Origin: Triplophysa rosa
Lineage: Eukaryota > Chordata > Actinopteri > Cypriniformes > Nemacheilidae
Direction: 5' to 3'
NCBI RefSeq assembly: GCF_024868665.1
Contig: NC_079900.1
Location: forward strand, 17,140,086 to 17,204,085
Length of the DNA stretch: 64,000 bases
Below are positions 37,806-48,435 of this stretch, piece by piece. The first letter of the stretch is position 1; every line of letters starts with the position of its first letter. The notes beneath the pieces were generated by a model, which searched no databases, was not told the origin of the DNA, and saw only the letters and a list, made by a program, of their open reading frames with translations. A program made the position numbers and the translations under genes.

Positions 37806-38510
37806 GAGAGACCGACAGAAAGGGAACTAACATAGTCTGTGCCAAAGTATATGAACATACCCAATCGGATCAATGATATCTGACTGAACATTAAATGGCT
37901 TACAGAAGTGGTTGAAAAACCTCCTTTAACATTTGATGGTTTAACAACTCACAAACTTCTGGGTCCTCCAGTTCCTCTTATGGTTTAATTAACCTGTGCA
38001 GGGACAGGTGTGTGCAGGTGCATGAGGTCAGAAAACAAAGCCTGCAGGTGGGGAACAGATAAATGTCTGTTCCCCACAGAAATGAGAAAAGAGGGCAGAA
38101 TGGCAGGAGACAGACAGATGGTAGACAAGCTAATTCTGGGAAGTCTTTATTTAACCTGTCAAGCAGGTGGAACTCATCTTGACTAAAGGTGAGAATTAAA
38201 TGTTTTTGTTAGTTGTGTAGTTGTTTACAAAGATGAACCACAGGGCAAGAAGTTAATTTAAAAAATGTTTAAAGTTAAAGCTTCTGCTGCTTTTTTAAGA
38301 ATAGATAGTGAAGATGGTTAAAGTCCCCATCACACCTCTAACCTTCTGAGATCATCATGTCAAATGTTAGTGTCAGTCTGCCAGAGGCATTCAGACAAAC
38401 TTGGATTTCTCCAACCTCCTACGTGGAGATATGAGTTGAAAGAAAGGACAGATGAATCAACCACAATTTCAGTGAGAAGCAACAGAAGCACTTTTTAAAG
38501 TCAACCATGC

Positions 38511-38836
38511 AGGGCTGTTAAACGATTAATCGCGATTAATCCCATCCAGAGAAAAAGGTTGTGTTAACTAACATAATATATGTCTGTGTACTGTACACAT
38601 TCATTTTGTATTCATAAACAAATAAACATATATTTATAGAAAAATAAAAAGAATAAATGTTTCTATGTAATTTAAATAAACATATACATGCAAATATTTC
38701 CCAAATATATATATGCATGTGTATGTATATGTGTTTGTAAATACAAAATATATTCACAATACACACATACTGTATTATGTGAACACAAACTTTTATTTTG
38801 GATGCGATTAATTGTGATTAATCGTTTAACAGCCCT
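38511..38836. mobile_element. hAT MITE (GATTAATCG type)
   Basis: AGGGCTGTTAAACGATTAAT at the left and GATTAATCGTTTAACAGCCC at the right are long inverted ends. The interior is AT-rich with many ATATGT and TATACATA words and is non-coding. The flanks contain similar words (AACCATGC and ACCCATGT), but offset, so the target duplication is uncertain. Confidence 0.8.
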
Positions 38837-39859
38837 ACACCCATGTTACATGATCCAATATGGATGTTGTAAAAAATATTTTTACTATAGACTATATTTA
38901 TAAATAATGTGCATATATTTAATATTTATATAATTTATTTTTGTTTATATTTTTGATGATTATATTATAGACTAAAAAATAATACAAGGAATATATTTAT
39001 AAATTATTTTCAAATTTGTATTACATTTATATTTAGCAATTTGATGAAATGTAGATCTAGAAATGAGTTTTGAAATAGTTTGTAATGTCAGTAATAAACA
39101 ATAAGTAATAATAATAGTAATGTTTTAAAACAATAAAACATCTGAAAAAAGATTATATACAGTATAGCCCTTTCCCACTGTACCAGAGAGGTGCACGTGT
39201 ATGATTATATTTTTATCTTTTAACATTTCACTGAAGCAAGCCAGAGTTCATCACCCTTACGCTAGCACTTCATTTCAATAAATGATCCCTGAATTCAAAC
39301 CCCACAGAGTCCAACACATCCACTTAGCATCTCTACATCTGGCTGAATACTCCTCTGAGTTGCTTAAGGAGTCTAGATGAAGGCTGGGGATTTTTTTTTT
39401 AAGCACATGGTCATTAATCTTTCTAAACATGCTGAAGGCATGGTTTGACACACCGCTGTACTCCGTTCCATAGGGGTCCTACAGAGGGGGAGCTGGGTTT
39501 GTCACACATTGAAGCCATGACACCTCTTGCTTTCAGTTAGGGGGTCTGGCTGTCTATTCAGAACACCTGCTGCATCCTCTAACATCTCCAGAAGAGTAAT
39601 CTCACTGCAGTTCTCATTCTCACGACAAGTTCAACCTCACCTGAGGAGTGAGTGTTCAGCTACCAGCAGGGGCCCAAAGACAAGACTTTCTGGTGAAGTG
39701 TCTTTTTCCATGATGGATAACAGTGGGAAATATGCATGAAAGGACTTACAAGATGTTTCGGTCAAATGTTTGGGTCTTGTGTTATGAAAACGTTGTTTTT
39801 CGTAACACTGCAGCTTTTAATAGGAAAGATTCCTATTAACAGATCACAAACATTGCATA

Positions 39860-39900
39860 TACAGGGGTTGGACAAAATAATGTGAACACCGGCAAAATAA
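39860..39900. repeat. Possible Tc1/mariner terminal fragment
   Basis: TACAGGGGTTGGACAAAATA, followed by GTGAACACC, resembles the end of a widespread fish Tc1/mariner group. No opposite end was found. Confidence 0.35.
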
Positions 39901-42279
39901 TCTATTTGACCACTGTTTGTCTTTAATACAGCTCCATTCTTATTGAAATATACTTTTCCCAATTAAAATTCATGCCTATAACTATGGTTATATTATTATG
40001 TCCAAACCGCTGGTTTACTAAAGAGAAATAAGAAATCTGAGTTGCAATTTCAGTTAATAAACTTGTATATAATAAATGTCATTTTTCAGGTATAAGGTTT
40101 TTGTATAGTTCAACTGCCGCAGGCGATATATATAAAAACTGCATGTCATAACTCTAGGAACATGATGTGATTATAATAAATTAATTTGCTGGAAGTCAGA
40201 TACCTGTGAGCTCAAAGCAATCATTTATCTCTCAACCAGTGGTTATCTGGTCTTATCGTTTTTTTTTCGTATATAAAAGTCAAAGCATTCTATTACTTTG
40301 GCGCTGGGTATCTGCCAAAACAGATACAAAAAAATAGAAAAAGAATGAAAGATCGTCATTATTCTTTCTAGCGGGATAACATGATAGGACAACTGACATG
40401 TTCCTCATCAGACTGCCTGGCATTTATCATGTTGAGATATGTTGTCTATAATGGTTCATTTTTCAATTAGGATTAAGTTGAACTATTGAACATGTCAGTG
40501 TTGAAAATGTTTGTGTCTTTAGGAGAACAGGCAAAGATATTATCTCCGACAGCAAGGTGGAGGATGAGAATGAAAAATGGAAATAAACTGACCCAGTAAA
40601 TGTTTTGTTTAAGATTATAGGCAGTACACGGTGTATTACAACTTTTTACATTGCAAGTAAGTAGTGGTAACGTTTAAAGGCAAATAAACCTGGACCTGGA
40701 ACGTGAAAGGTATGAACAAACCAATTTAGTAAAAGAAATGAGATCATTGCTTATCTTCATCATCTAACGATCAATGTCGTCTTATTACAAGTATACCCAT
40801 TTTCCCAATTCGGACATAATTAAGTTTAGAACTATACTACTGCTATTTTTATATAAAACGAAGCCTGTGTATGTGTGTGCATAGTTATGGATTGTGCTTT
40901 TTGGAAAACCAGTCTTTCATCAATATCAATGTCCCAACTTTGATAGTAACCAATTTCAGCAAAATAGCAAAAAATATTTATTTTCCTTAAATGGAAAAAT
41001 GTCTGACGCCTCTTATTGCTGAATGAAAATGAGTGTTTGGTTGGAGGCACTACACTTTAGCCATGTGTCCCCCCACAAACAACAACAAACTATAGTGATA
41101 TTGAAAGCCTGTCAATCAGCAGCACCATGAAACAGTTTTGTGTTTGGTCATGGATATTTTAGTGATTGACATAATGTGACCAGGCAGATTCATACTGTCA
41201 TTATAGCCCAAACTAAGCAAGGGTCAAATATCATCTGTCATTAATGTTATGGGCCATAGGCTGATGAGGCGGATTCATTGAAGTTAGGTAAAAGCTTTCT
41301 GTTTGTTTTGAATTTAGATTTTTAAAGGACTCCTAAGATGCACTTCTACATTAACATGTTAAAATTCACATTGCTCTGTTCAATTAGATTGAACACAGTT
41401 CTTTACTGTGATACTGAGTTTGAAGTCCTAATTGTACAGAAATTGCTATATTTATTATGGGGTTTCTCAAAGCCCAGGAGGCACAATTACTGTAGAATCC
41501 GTATTCTTTTGCCAGACAGCTTTTACTTTTTTTTTTACAGTGGCAGGGATGTCATTCAGACCCTCTGAGTAAGTGAGGGTCTAACCTGACTGACGCTGTT
41601 TGGAGACTATAGCTAGTTCGATATATACACTAGATGAGCGATGAAGGCCTGGGTTTAGTGCACCAATTAGACTTTGAGAAACAAACTTCACAAGTTTCAC
41701 AAGCAGAAAATTGGAGCACTTATAGGGATTGCCAGTATCTGAACTAACATTTATTTATTTAGCAGTCAAACAACAGCCTTAAAAGTAAATTTGACAATGA
41801 ACAAAACATCTTAAAATATCTATATTATAAAACTAAATAAATACACGACAAAATATACATTGTCCCCCAAAGATAATACACTTCCTAAACGTACTGTGAT
41901 TGAAACTATTTAGGGGTATTAACATTCAGACATAATAAAATCCAAAGAAATGTTGGTAATGTTGAAAAACTGATAGTTGGTGCATTAAAATTGCTTTAGC
42001 AAATATACAATAATAGTAATTGCAGTCTATGACCAAAATATAACCAGTTCAATTCAAGGTGATGAATGACTGCAAACAAAATCTTGATCAAAAACATAAT
42101 TAAATGAATGTGCAAATGAATCGATGTAATTTGCTTCCATGCAACAAACAATAAATAGTTTAAATGAAACTATTAATGAATGAAACTATAATGTACATAG
42201 GTAAAGCAATAATGACTGAAGAAAAGGATTTGTGTGATTGTTGGCAAAAAATGCAGTGTACATCTATAGGTTGTATAAT

Positions 42280-43091
42280 CAGGGGTGCACATAAGTTTTT
42301 CTATCTGGTTCTCAAGAGAGCACCTGGAGATTCGGTTTGGTGCTCACGTTGCACATAGTGTGACAAATTATATTTACCTATTTAAAATAAAAGTAAAAAA
42401 GTAGTTACTTTTTAATGAACAATAAACAAAATAATAAAGTGGGATAATACTATATTCATATTACTTTAAAGTACACTTAAAATACAATGGTAATGTATTT
42501 CTTCTTGTTTTTCTTTTTACATTAGTAAATATTAATTTTCAACACCAATTTTGAAACCTAAAACGACAACCTTTTTGGTTTTTGGCAGGTTGCTGGGAAG
42601 TGCACTTGCCAACGCACATGGAGACTTGCGGTGCGGAGCTAGGATCGAGTATAGCATAGAGAAACACAAGCTGCGTGCAAGTGTCAAGTTTAAACAGCTT
42701 GTCCTTTTAGAAAGTTTAAGAGAAGGGGTGTTTTGGTAGACGTGCAGCGCAGCGCAGTTCCAGACATTCACAGAAGCTGCGCGTGCCGCGTGCTTCTCTA
42801 GTAACGAAAGCAGAACCAACAAAGGCGGAGCTACCGATACTCCGTTTCTCATCATTTACACCCAGGTCCCGTTTAACACCGGGAACAAATGAGATATCAG
42901 TAGATTTGGCAGCATTCAGTACAAACGGAAATCTTATCCAGTATTACATTTAGTCGGTCTAAAACAGTGATTGTGCATCAAAAGGTTTCAACCATGTCAG
43001 TACGCAAATGAGCGTTCTAAACTTATTTACAGAGCGCATTTTTAATTTTGGTCGCGCATGCGCACCTGCGCACCACTTATGAGCATCCCTG
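42280..43091. mobile_element. Non-autonomous hAT element with 8-bp TSD
   Basis: The ends CAGGGGTGCACATAAG and CTTATGAGCATCCCTG are inverted. Flanks TGTATAAT (42272-42279) and TGTATAAC (43092-43099) match at 7 of 8. The 812-bp interior includes a GC-richer stretch (42580-42870) with GGAAGTGCACTTGCCAACGC, but the open frames there resemble nothing known. Confidence 0.8.
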
Positions 43092-43105
43092 TGTATAACC
43101 TATGT

Positions 43106-43410
43106 TAAAGGGATAGTTCACCCAGAGATGAAAATTCTGTCTGAATTACTCACCCTAAAGTTGTTCCTGTTTGGTTGAACACAAAGAGAGATATTTGGAA
43201 GTATTTGGAAGAGATTTCTGGGGCACCATTGAAAAAAAATTATTCTATAATTATTTTATTCTGTTGAACACACACACAAAAATAAATCAATACAATTTTC
43301 GACATTTTTTGATTGTCAAATGTTCTAGGGCATATTTTAGTGGCAGTCATTGATGCCCCAGAACTGCCAGTTACAAACATTCTATCAAATATCTTCCTTT
43401 GTGTTAGATA
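43106..43410. mobile_element. Palindromic cyprinid MITE, right end missing
   Basis: TTAAAGGGATAGTTCACCCA opens the element and the inverted arms TTCTGGGGCACCATTGA / TTGATGCCCCAGAACTG are present. The right terminal block is absent: the match stops near CCTTTGTGTTAGATAC and unrelated sequence follows. It sits 15 bp beyond the 42280-43091 element. Confidence 0.75.
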
Positions 43411-43655
43411 CGTTGACGTTCTGCGCAGCGCCCTTGTCAAACTGTTATCTGATGCTTTTTTATTGGACAGCTTTGCTGCTACCCTACCCTCAAAGGATCG
43501 AAAGGCCAAGCATTAAAACGTTTGCCAAAACGAAGGAGGATTAAAGTGAGTAGATGCCCTAAAAATATGGCCTTTCTTTATTTGCTAACATTATGGTCTG
43601 TAGATGGCATTGTGCAATTTGTTCAGATTTTACCAGATTTGCAAGCGTTGTGTTG

Positions 43656-44100
43656 GCATTAGAGCTTGTTAATCGACGTCACGCCGCGTTGAATGTTGCG
43701 CCATCTTGGGAGGATTGCTGCTAGTGTGTTCAATGCAGTGTTTTGTTTTTCTAGTTTAATTAGGAAATATAACTATGGTAGGTCGGTCTTGCTGTGTTAA
43801 AAACTGCAATAGGATTATGCAGAGTCATTCAGGAAAAGCCCATGGTTCTTTCACTTCTGATTTCTCCATATATCAAACAAAACAAGTAACGGTACATATC
43901 AGTGGTGTAGCTACGTGGTGGCCATGGCTACCCCTGAATCACTGGGTCTTACCTGGCCACCTCTAAAAAAAAGTTCTGGCTACGCCCCTGCATATCAAAA
44001 CAATAATAGTTAAGTATTATCGTCCCAAGATGGCGGCGCCACTGCAACATGTAACATAGGGCATGACGTCAACTTCACATTCTCTATAGCAACGGATTAT
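43656..44100 (+). pseudogene. THAP-domain exon relic between CRE/YY1-bearing arms
   Basis: An ATG at 43775 begins MVGRSCCVKNCN, the start of a THAP zinc finger with its first two cysteines; HGSFTSDFSIYQ follows but the later cysteine and histidine and the AVPTF-like box are missing, replaced by an inserted repeat at 43900. The flanks are a diverged inverted pair: GACGTCACGCC ... GCGCCATCTTGGGA (about 43674-43711) against TCCCAAGATGGCGGCGCC ... GGCATGACGTCAAC (about 44022-44073). Each arm has a CRE (TGACGTCA or near) and a YY1-type AAGATGGCGC/GC site. THAP fingers occur both in host genes and in P-element-like transposases; which this is cannot be decided here. Confidence 0.5.
43900..43990. 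mobile_element. 91-bp TIR insert in the THAP relic
   Basis: CAGTGGTGTAGCTACG at the left and GCTACGCCCCTG at the right are imperfect inverted ends of a frequent fish repeat. CATAT flanks both sides (43895-43899 and 43991-43995), suggesting a 5-bp target duplication. Confidence 0.65.
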
Positions 44101-45332
44101 TGCAGAATTTTATTGGTTTTGTCAGCATTGATTTACATATGGCGCCAAGGTCAAGGAACAGATAAATTGATAAGAGATCTCTTTAATTTTGCCCATTAGT
44201 GAAAACATTTTCTTCTGGTCTCAAACTATTGTTGAAAACATTTTTGGGTAAATAGGTTGTAAATTATACCTGAATGAATAGAACACAGAAGTTATTTCTG
44301 AGGTTAAAGAGGAACATTTTGTAAAAGCACCCTGTTTTGCAGACCATCTGAATAAAAGATGAATGCATTTGTTTCAAGTCTTGTGAGTTTTAGGCCCGTT
44401 TTGTACGTTATTTATGAAAAGTGCCCTGTACACTGGAAAGGGCAGTAGCATGATTCTAAGAATGATGTTGTCTACTTTTGTAACAAAAGCTCAATGGCCA
44501 TGAGACAGAATATACATAATGACTATGAAAAGAAAAAGATATTAGTGTTGAGATCTGGTCTAAATATGTCTGCTTGGTGATTTGAAAAATGAGATTGGTG
44601 TGTTTTGCGATAAAGAAAGGTGCATGGCCTAATGTAAATAACTAAATACAAATGCGAGATGATGACCCAAAATTGACGAGGAACTCATTCCCAGTCATTC
44701 TGTTCTGTTTATTTTTGTTTTGTGCTGTTTTCTGAAGTTTACCCACTCAAAAAAACAATTCAAGCCCATCTTTCATAAGAAACATTAAAATTATGTTGAT
44801 TTTATTTAAAAAAAAATTATATAGCAATACATGAAAATATTTCTTTATTCTGACATAAAATGAATAAATAGTGTCATCTATGAGATTCATTCTAGTATGA
44901 CCAACTCAAATTAATTTGGTTTGCGCATGAGCAAAATAAACTCAAGGAACGAACTCGAATGTGTGGCCGCCATTTTCTGCTGTGGGATGAGGAGGGATGA
45001 GGGGTTACGACGGATTCTCTTGCCGTTTAATTCGTTATTGGTAAGTATACGATTTTTTGACTACTAAATACTGTCTATGTCATAATTTAGAGTGAAATAT
45101 ACAATAGCGTTGAAAGATAAATTAGGTGAATTGTTCTCCTCAGTCTCACTGCCGCTGCTTGCTTCATGCACATTGTGGCATTCCCGCCCTTTTATAACCT
45201 ACTAAATTAAAAACGTAGCATAGCACCAAATCTAGAGTGTTTTTTGATAAACCTCAACTTACATCTAGTGGGAAATTGTCGTCAGTAATGTTAGTACTGC
45301 CCCGCGAGTCCGAGGTCTCGCTTTCCCGCCGC

Positions 45333-45979
45333 ACGGATCTCTTTCTCGGCATCTACTCAGTGCAGTGAGCGGTAGGGAGAAATACCACATGCAGTTCACC
45401 TTATGGTGGCGGACACGTGAATAATAGAGTACAAACGGCGTTTTTAAAACATGTCACTGTTATCGGTTGTTTGGTTGATTTTATGTGCATCTATGTTATT
45501 TTTTGATGTTTTTTATATATCTGACTTTAAGTACTTTACATGCTGATAGACTAAAGTAAAGACAATACATGTATTTCTAGTTGGTTATTCTAGTCTAGGA
45601 AGTCATTAGGCTTCAGAAATGTTAATTTTATTGTTGATGTGTACTTTTATACTGTCACAGCTAATTTAAGATAGTTTGTTTAAATAATTCTCTCTATAGT
45701 GGAAAAATAAAAAATATTTCCACACAATTTCCAGTGTTTCATTTTGAGTTTGGCAAGCATAAAGATCACACATAAACATACATTTAATTTGACAAAATCG
45801 AGTTGGGTCAACCCAATTACATTTCATTGTATAAGTCTTTAAGTTTTATCTAAACTGTATTTATTAAAATTGAGTTGGACCAACTCAATTAAATTTTATT
45901 GAACGAGTCTGTTTTTTATGAGTAGGACCAACACATATTTATTGGATGGAAATCCTGCCCTCAATTAAATTGAGTTCAA
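45333..45979. repeat. Probable false duplication left of the N
   Basis: 45333-45474 recurs at 45981-46116 with six single-base deletions and no substitutions. 45477-45979 recurs at 48531-49033 with the same length (503 bp) and one visible T/A difference (near 45500). The first block thus joins the left arm directly to the right arm, skipping the 2.4 kb found at 46117-48530. Confidence 0.85.
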
Positions 45980-45980
45980 N
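45980..45980. other. Single N, contig join
   Basis: The only ambiguous base in the window. Sequence before it stops inside the right arm of the TIR unit; sequence after it restarts in the left arm. This is the pattern of two contigs joined end to end without merging their overlap. Confidence 0.9.
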
Positions 45981-46893
45981 ACGGATCTCTTTCTCGGCTC
46001 TACTCGTGCAGTGAGCGGTAGGGAGAATACCACATCAGTTCACCTTAGGTGGCGGACACGTGAATAATAGAGTACAAACGGCGTTTTTAAAACATGTCAC
46101 TGTTATCGTTGTTTGGATATATAAACATGAACACGGATCGTCTGTTAATGAGCACAGGTTTAGAGGCTGTGAACTGTGTGAAAGAATAGCCTATAACGTT
46201 AGCCAAAATCCCCGCTTTTTAAGATGTGTTTAGTGATTTTGTCAGACGGTTATAAATCAGTACTGACAACAGAAATGGAAACTATGTAAGAACATCTTTA
46301 TTATGCAATAATCTGTATTAGATTACAGACCGTTCAGATAGTAGAGGCGAAAGGGGTGGGTCTGAAGTTGCAGCAGTAAAACTACGTGATGACGCTTCAT
46401 CCAGCACCACAGTTCCACAAAATCCTAGCAGAAGCACAGGAATACATCAGTTGGTAAAATATCTGTGAAACACTATGTATGCATAGGAATGTACACTAGT
46501 GCCTGAGTTTGTACCCAGAAAAGTGCCCCAGTTGTAATACAAAGGGCACATTTAATTGAAAAAGGCTGAAATTTTACAGAATTGCATGATGAACCAGATC
46601 TAAAAGTTGTATTTATTGTTCCCAAACTTAATATACATCTCTTTCACAGATTTAAGAAAATCACGAACTGAACATCAGCCTTCTAGTGATAGCAAGTCAT
46701 ATTTGCTCAAACAATCTGATTTACTTATTTTAAATTTCTAATTTTTAATATGAAATCTAAATAATACTTTTTATTCTTCTTTCAGGATTGTGAATGTGGC
46801 AGTGCAAAGAAAGCTCCTGGGCTTCATCAAATGTCACCATGTCCTAGACTTGTCGAACGACTTGAGGGTGAGTCATTCATAACATAATTTTTC

Positions 46894-47959
46894 TTTAAAT
46901 GAGTAGTTCACCTCGAAAATGAAAATTCTGTCATCATTTACTCACCTTCTTGACATTTTAAACCTGTATGCTTTTTCTTCTTCTGCAGAACACAAAAGAT
47001 ATTTTGAAGAATGTTGGTAACAGAAAACCTTGGGTCCCCATTGACCTGTATTGGTTTTGTGTCCATGCAATAGAAGCAGGGTTCGAATTGAGGGGGGGCT
47101 GGGGTGGTCCCGGACCCCTCATAAGCCTTAAGGGACCTCTCATAAGGTCTAAAATAGTGAACTTGGGGGGTCCCCTGGTTTTTCATTAAAACTAGACTAC
47201 TAAAAACACAACATTATTTTTTGGTCAAATTATCATGCTAAAACAAAACACTTTTGTCCATTATTTGTACAAATTTCATAAAACTAAATGTCATTTTTAT
47301 CTGAAAAATCCATGCATGCTCAAGCGCGCCACACAGTGTTCAATGAAGACATGTACAGAGATGTCGCAGCAAGACACTGGCTGCGTGCGGATCCTCTCAT
47401 ATTGAAAGAATTTATCTTAAAACTTTACAGTTAGCCTAGTATAATTTTGATGTGCAAGTCTTTCTTTATGTCCGATGTTATCTCACATTGTCAAAACAGA
47501 TGCGATGCGGTACTGAGCCACTAAAGGGACATACAGGTGGTGGAAAAATAGGAAAGGGAGTGAAAATATTTTATATATTCACTGCAAAAAACAAAGAAAT
47601 ATGTCTTTTAATCTCTACCTCATGTGGATCTCTTTTAATGGATTATCAACATGTTAAGGACATTTATGCGCGTAATGTGGACAAATTACTACAATGATCC
47701 AAACTGTCATATGATTGATGCTTGTACTGGCAGCTCCGTCTGTTTTTTTGAAGACTGGTTAGGGGACCCCCCAAGAGCCTTGACACAATTCGAACACTGA
47801 ATAGAAGTGAATGGAGACAAACAGTTTTGATTCAGTTCCATTCTTCAAAATATATTATTTTGTGTTCTGCAGAAGATAGAAAGTCATACAGGTTTGAAAT
47901 GGGAAGAAGGTGAGTAAATCATGACAGAATTTTCATTTTGAAGGTGAACTACTCCTTTA
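46894..47959. mobile_element. Palindromic cyprinid MITE split by a hAT element
   Basis: TTTAAATGAGTAGTTCACCT opens and GAAGGTGAACTACTCCTTTA closes this copy. The inner arm CATGCAATAGAAG is followed by a hAT insert at 47077 and resumes at 47800. It lies within an intron of the relic gene in the 44744-49055 unit. Confidence 0.85.
47077..47799. mobile_element. hAT element with perfect 8-bp TSD
   Basis: The ends CAGGGTTCGAATTGAG and CACAATTCGAACACTG are inverted, and AATAGAAG flanks exactly on both sides (47069-47076, 47800-47807). Subterminal GGGGTCCCCTGG / AGGGGACCCCCC blocks are also inverted. At 723 bp it holds an 81-codon open frame that resembles nothing known, so it is non-autonomous. Confidence 0.9.
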
Positions 47960-48121
47960 GTGGGGAAATCACATACACTTATCGTTTATGAAGTGGTGCT
48001 GCATAATGTTGAAACAAAACATAATATATTTTGAGCAATAAGTGGTGCTCTAATCGAAATTAGAGTTATCTGTTGTATCAAACGTAACCTTATGTCATGT
48101 AATCTTCTGTGTTTTGTCTAG

Positions 48122-48435
48122 GCCTCAGCCATTGAGGATGCAGAAAGTGGCATTGCAAGCACAGTCATGGGGATTTACACAATCTGAGGAGAAGGTTCTA
48201 CAAAACCAGATGATGTAAGAATTGTGATCGAGGGCATCAAGGTTTTGAGTAACCTAGACTGTGTGATTTTTGCATTCATCATGCTGTACAGTCTAATTTA
48301 TGCTCTTGACCAAAGCTTTCCTGACAACCTCAAGAACACATTTTTTAGGAGTTTATCCAAAAAATCATAATGAACTTGGATGGACATAAGATGACTACAA
48401 AGATTCAGCATCTTAAAATTAAGCTGTTTGCATGA
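48122..48435 (+). pseudogene. Last-exon relic of a fish-expanded SAM-domain-like gene family
   Basis: After an acceptor (GTCTAG, ending 48121) the frame gives ASAIEDAESGIASTVMGIYT, then a TGA at 48185-48187, then DDVRIVIEGIKVLSNLDC and YSLIYALDQSFPDNLKNTF. A one-base shift near 48345 restores FIQKIIMNLDGHKMTTKIQ up to a TGA at 48433. This is the conserved C-terminal block of large fish gene families annotated in databases as sterile-alpha-motif-containing-3-like or uncharacterised; I recognise the pattern from memory only. The in-frame stop and frameshift make it a pseudogene. The N-terminal domains were not found. Confidence 0.55.

Larger units (their letters stand above)
31786..37827 (-). 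mobile_element. DIRS1-like tyrosine-recombinase retrotransposon, inactive
   Basis: About 6.04 kb bounded by inverted terminal repeats, with Gag, reverse transcriptase-RNase H and tyrosine recombinase remnants in that order on the minus strand, the standard DIRS layout. It lacks LTRs and a DDE integrase, and I see no conventional target duplication, as expected because DIRS elements integrate by recombinase. Every gene is broken by stops and frameshifts, so it cannot move by itself. Its GC content is clearly above that of the surrounding DNA. Plus-strand open frames in this interval, such as 35927-36505, are antisense shadows. Confidence 0.92.
37828..44743. other. Gene-free region with several MITEs
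   Basis: No host exon recognised. Elements at 38511, 39860, 42280, 43106 and 43656 are listed separately. Segments 37830-38500, 38840-39860, 39900-42270 and 44100-44740 are AT-rich and without recognisable structure. Confidence 0.5.

Noticed and set aside
42551..42855. Small gene in the GC-richer core of the 42280-43091 element
   Set aside because: Open frames on both strands overlap, resemble nothing, and lie inside a hAT element with target duplication.
45333..46116. True tandem duplication of the left arm
   Set aside because: The N between copies, deletion-only differences and the matching right-arm duplication fit a contig join better.
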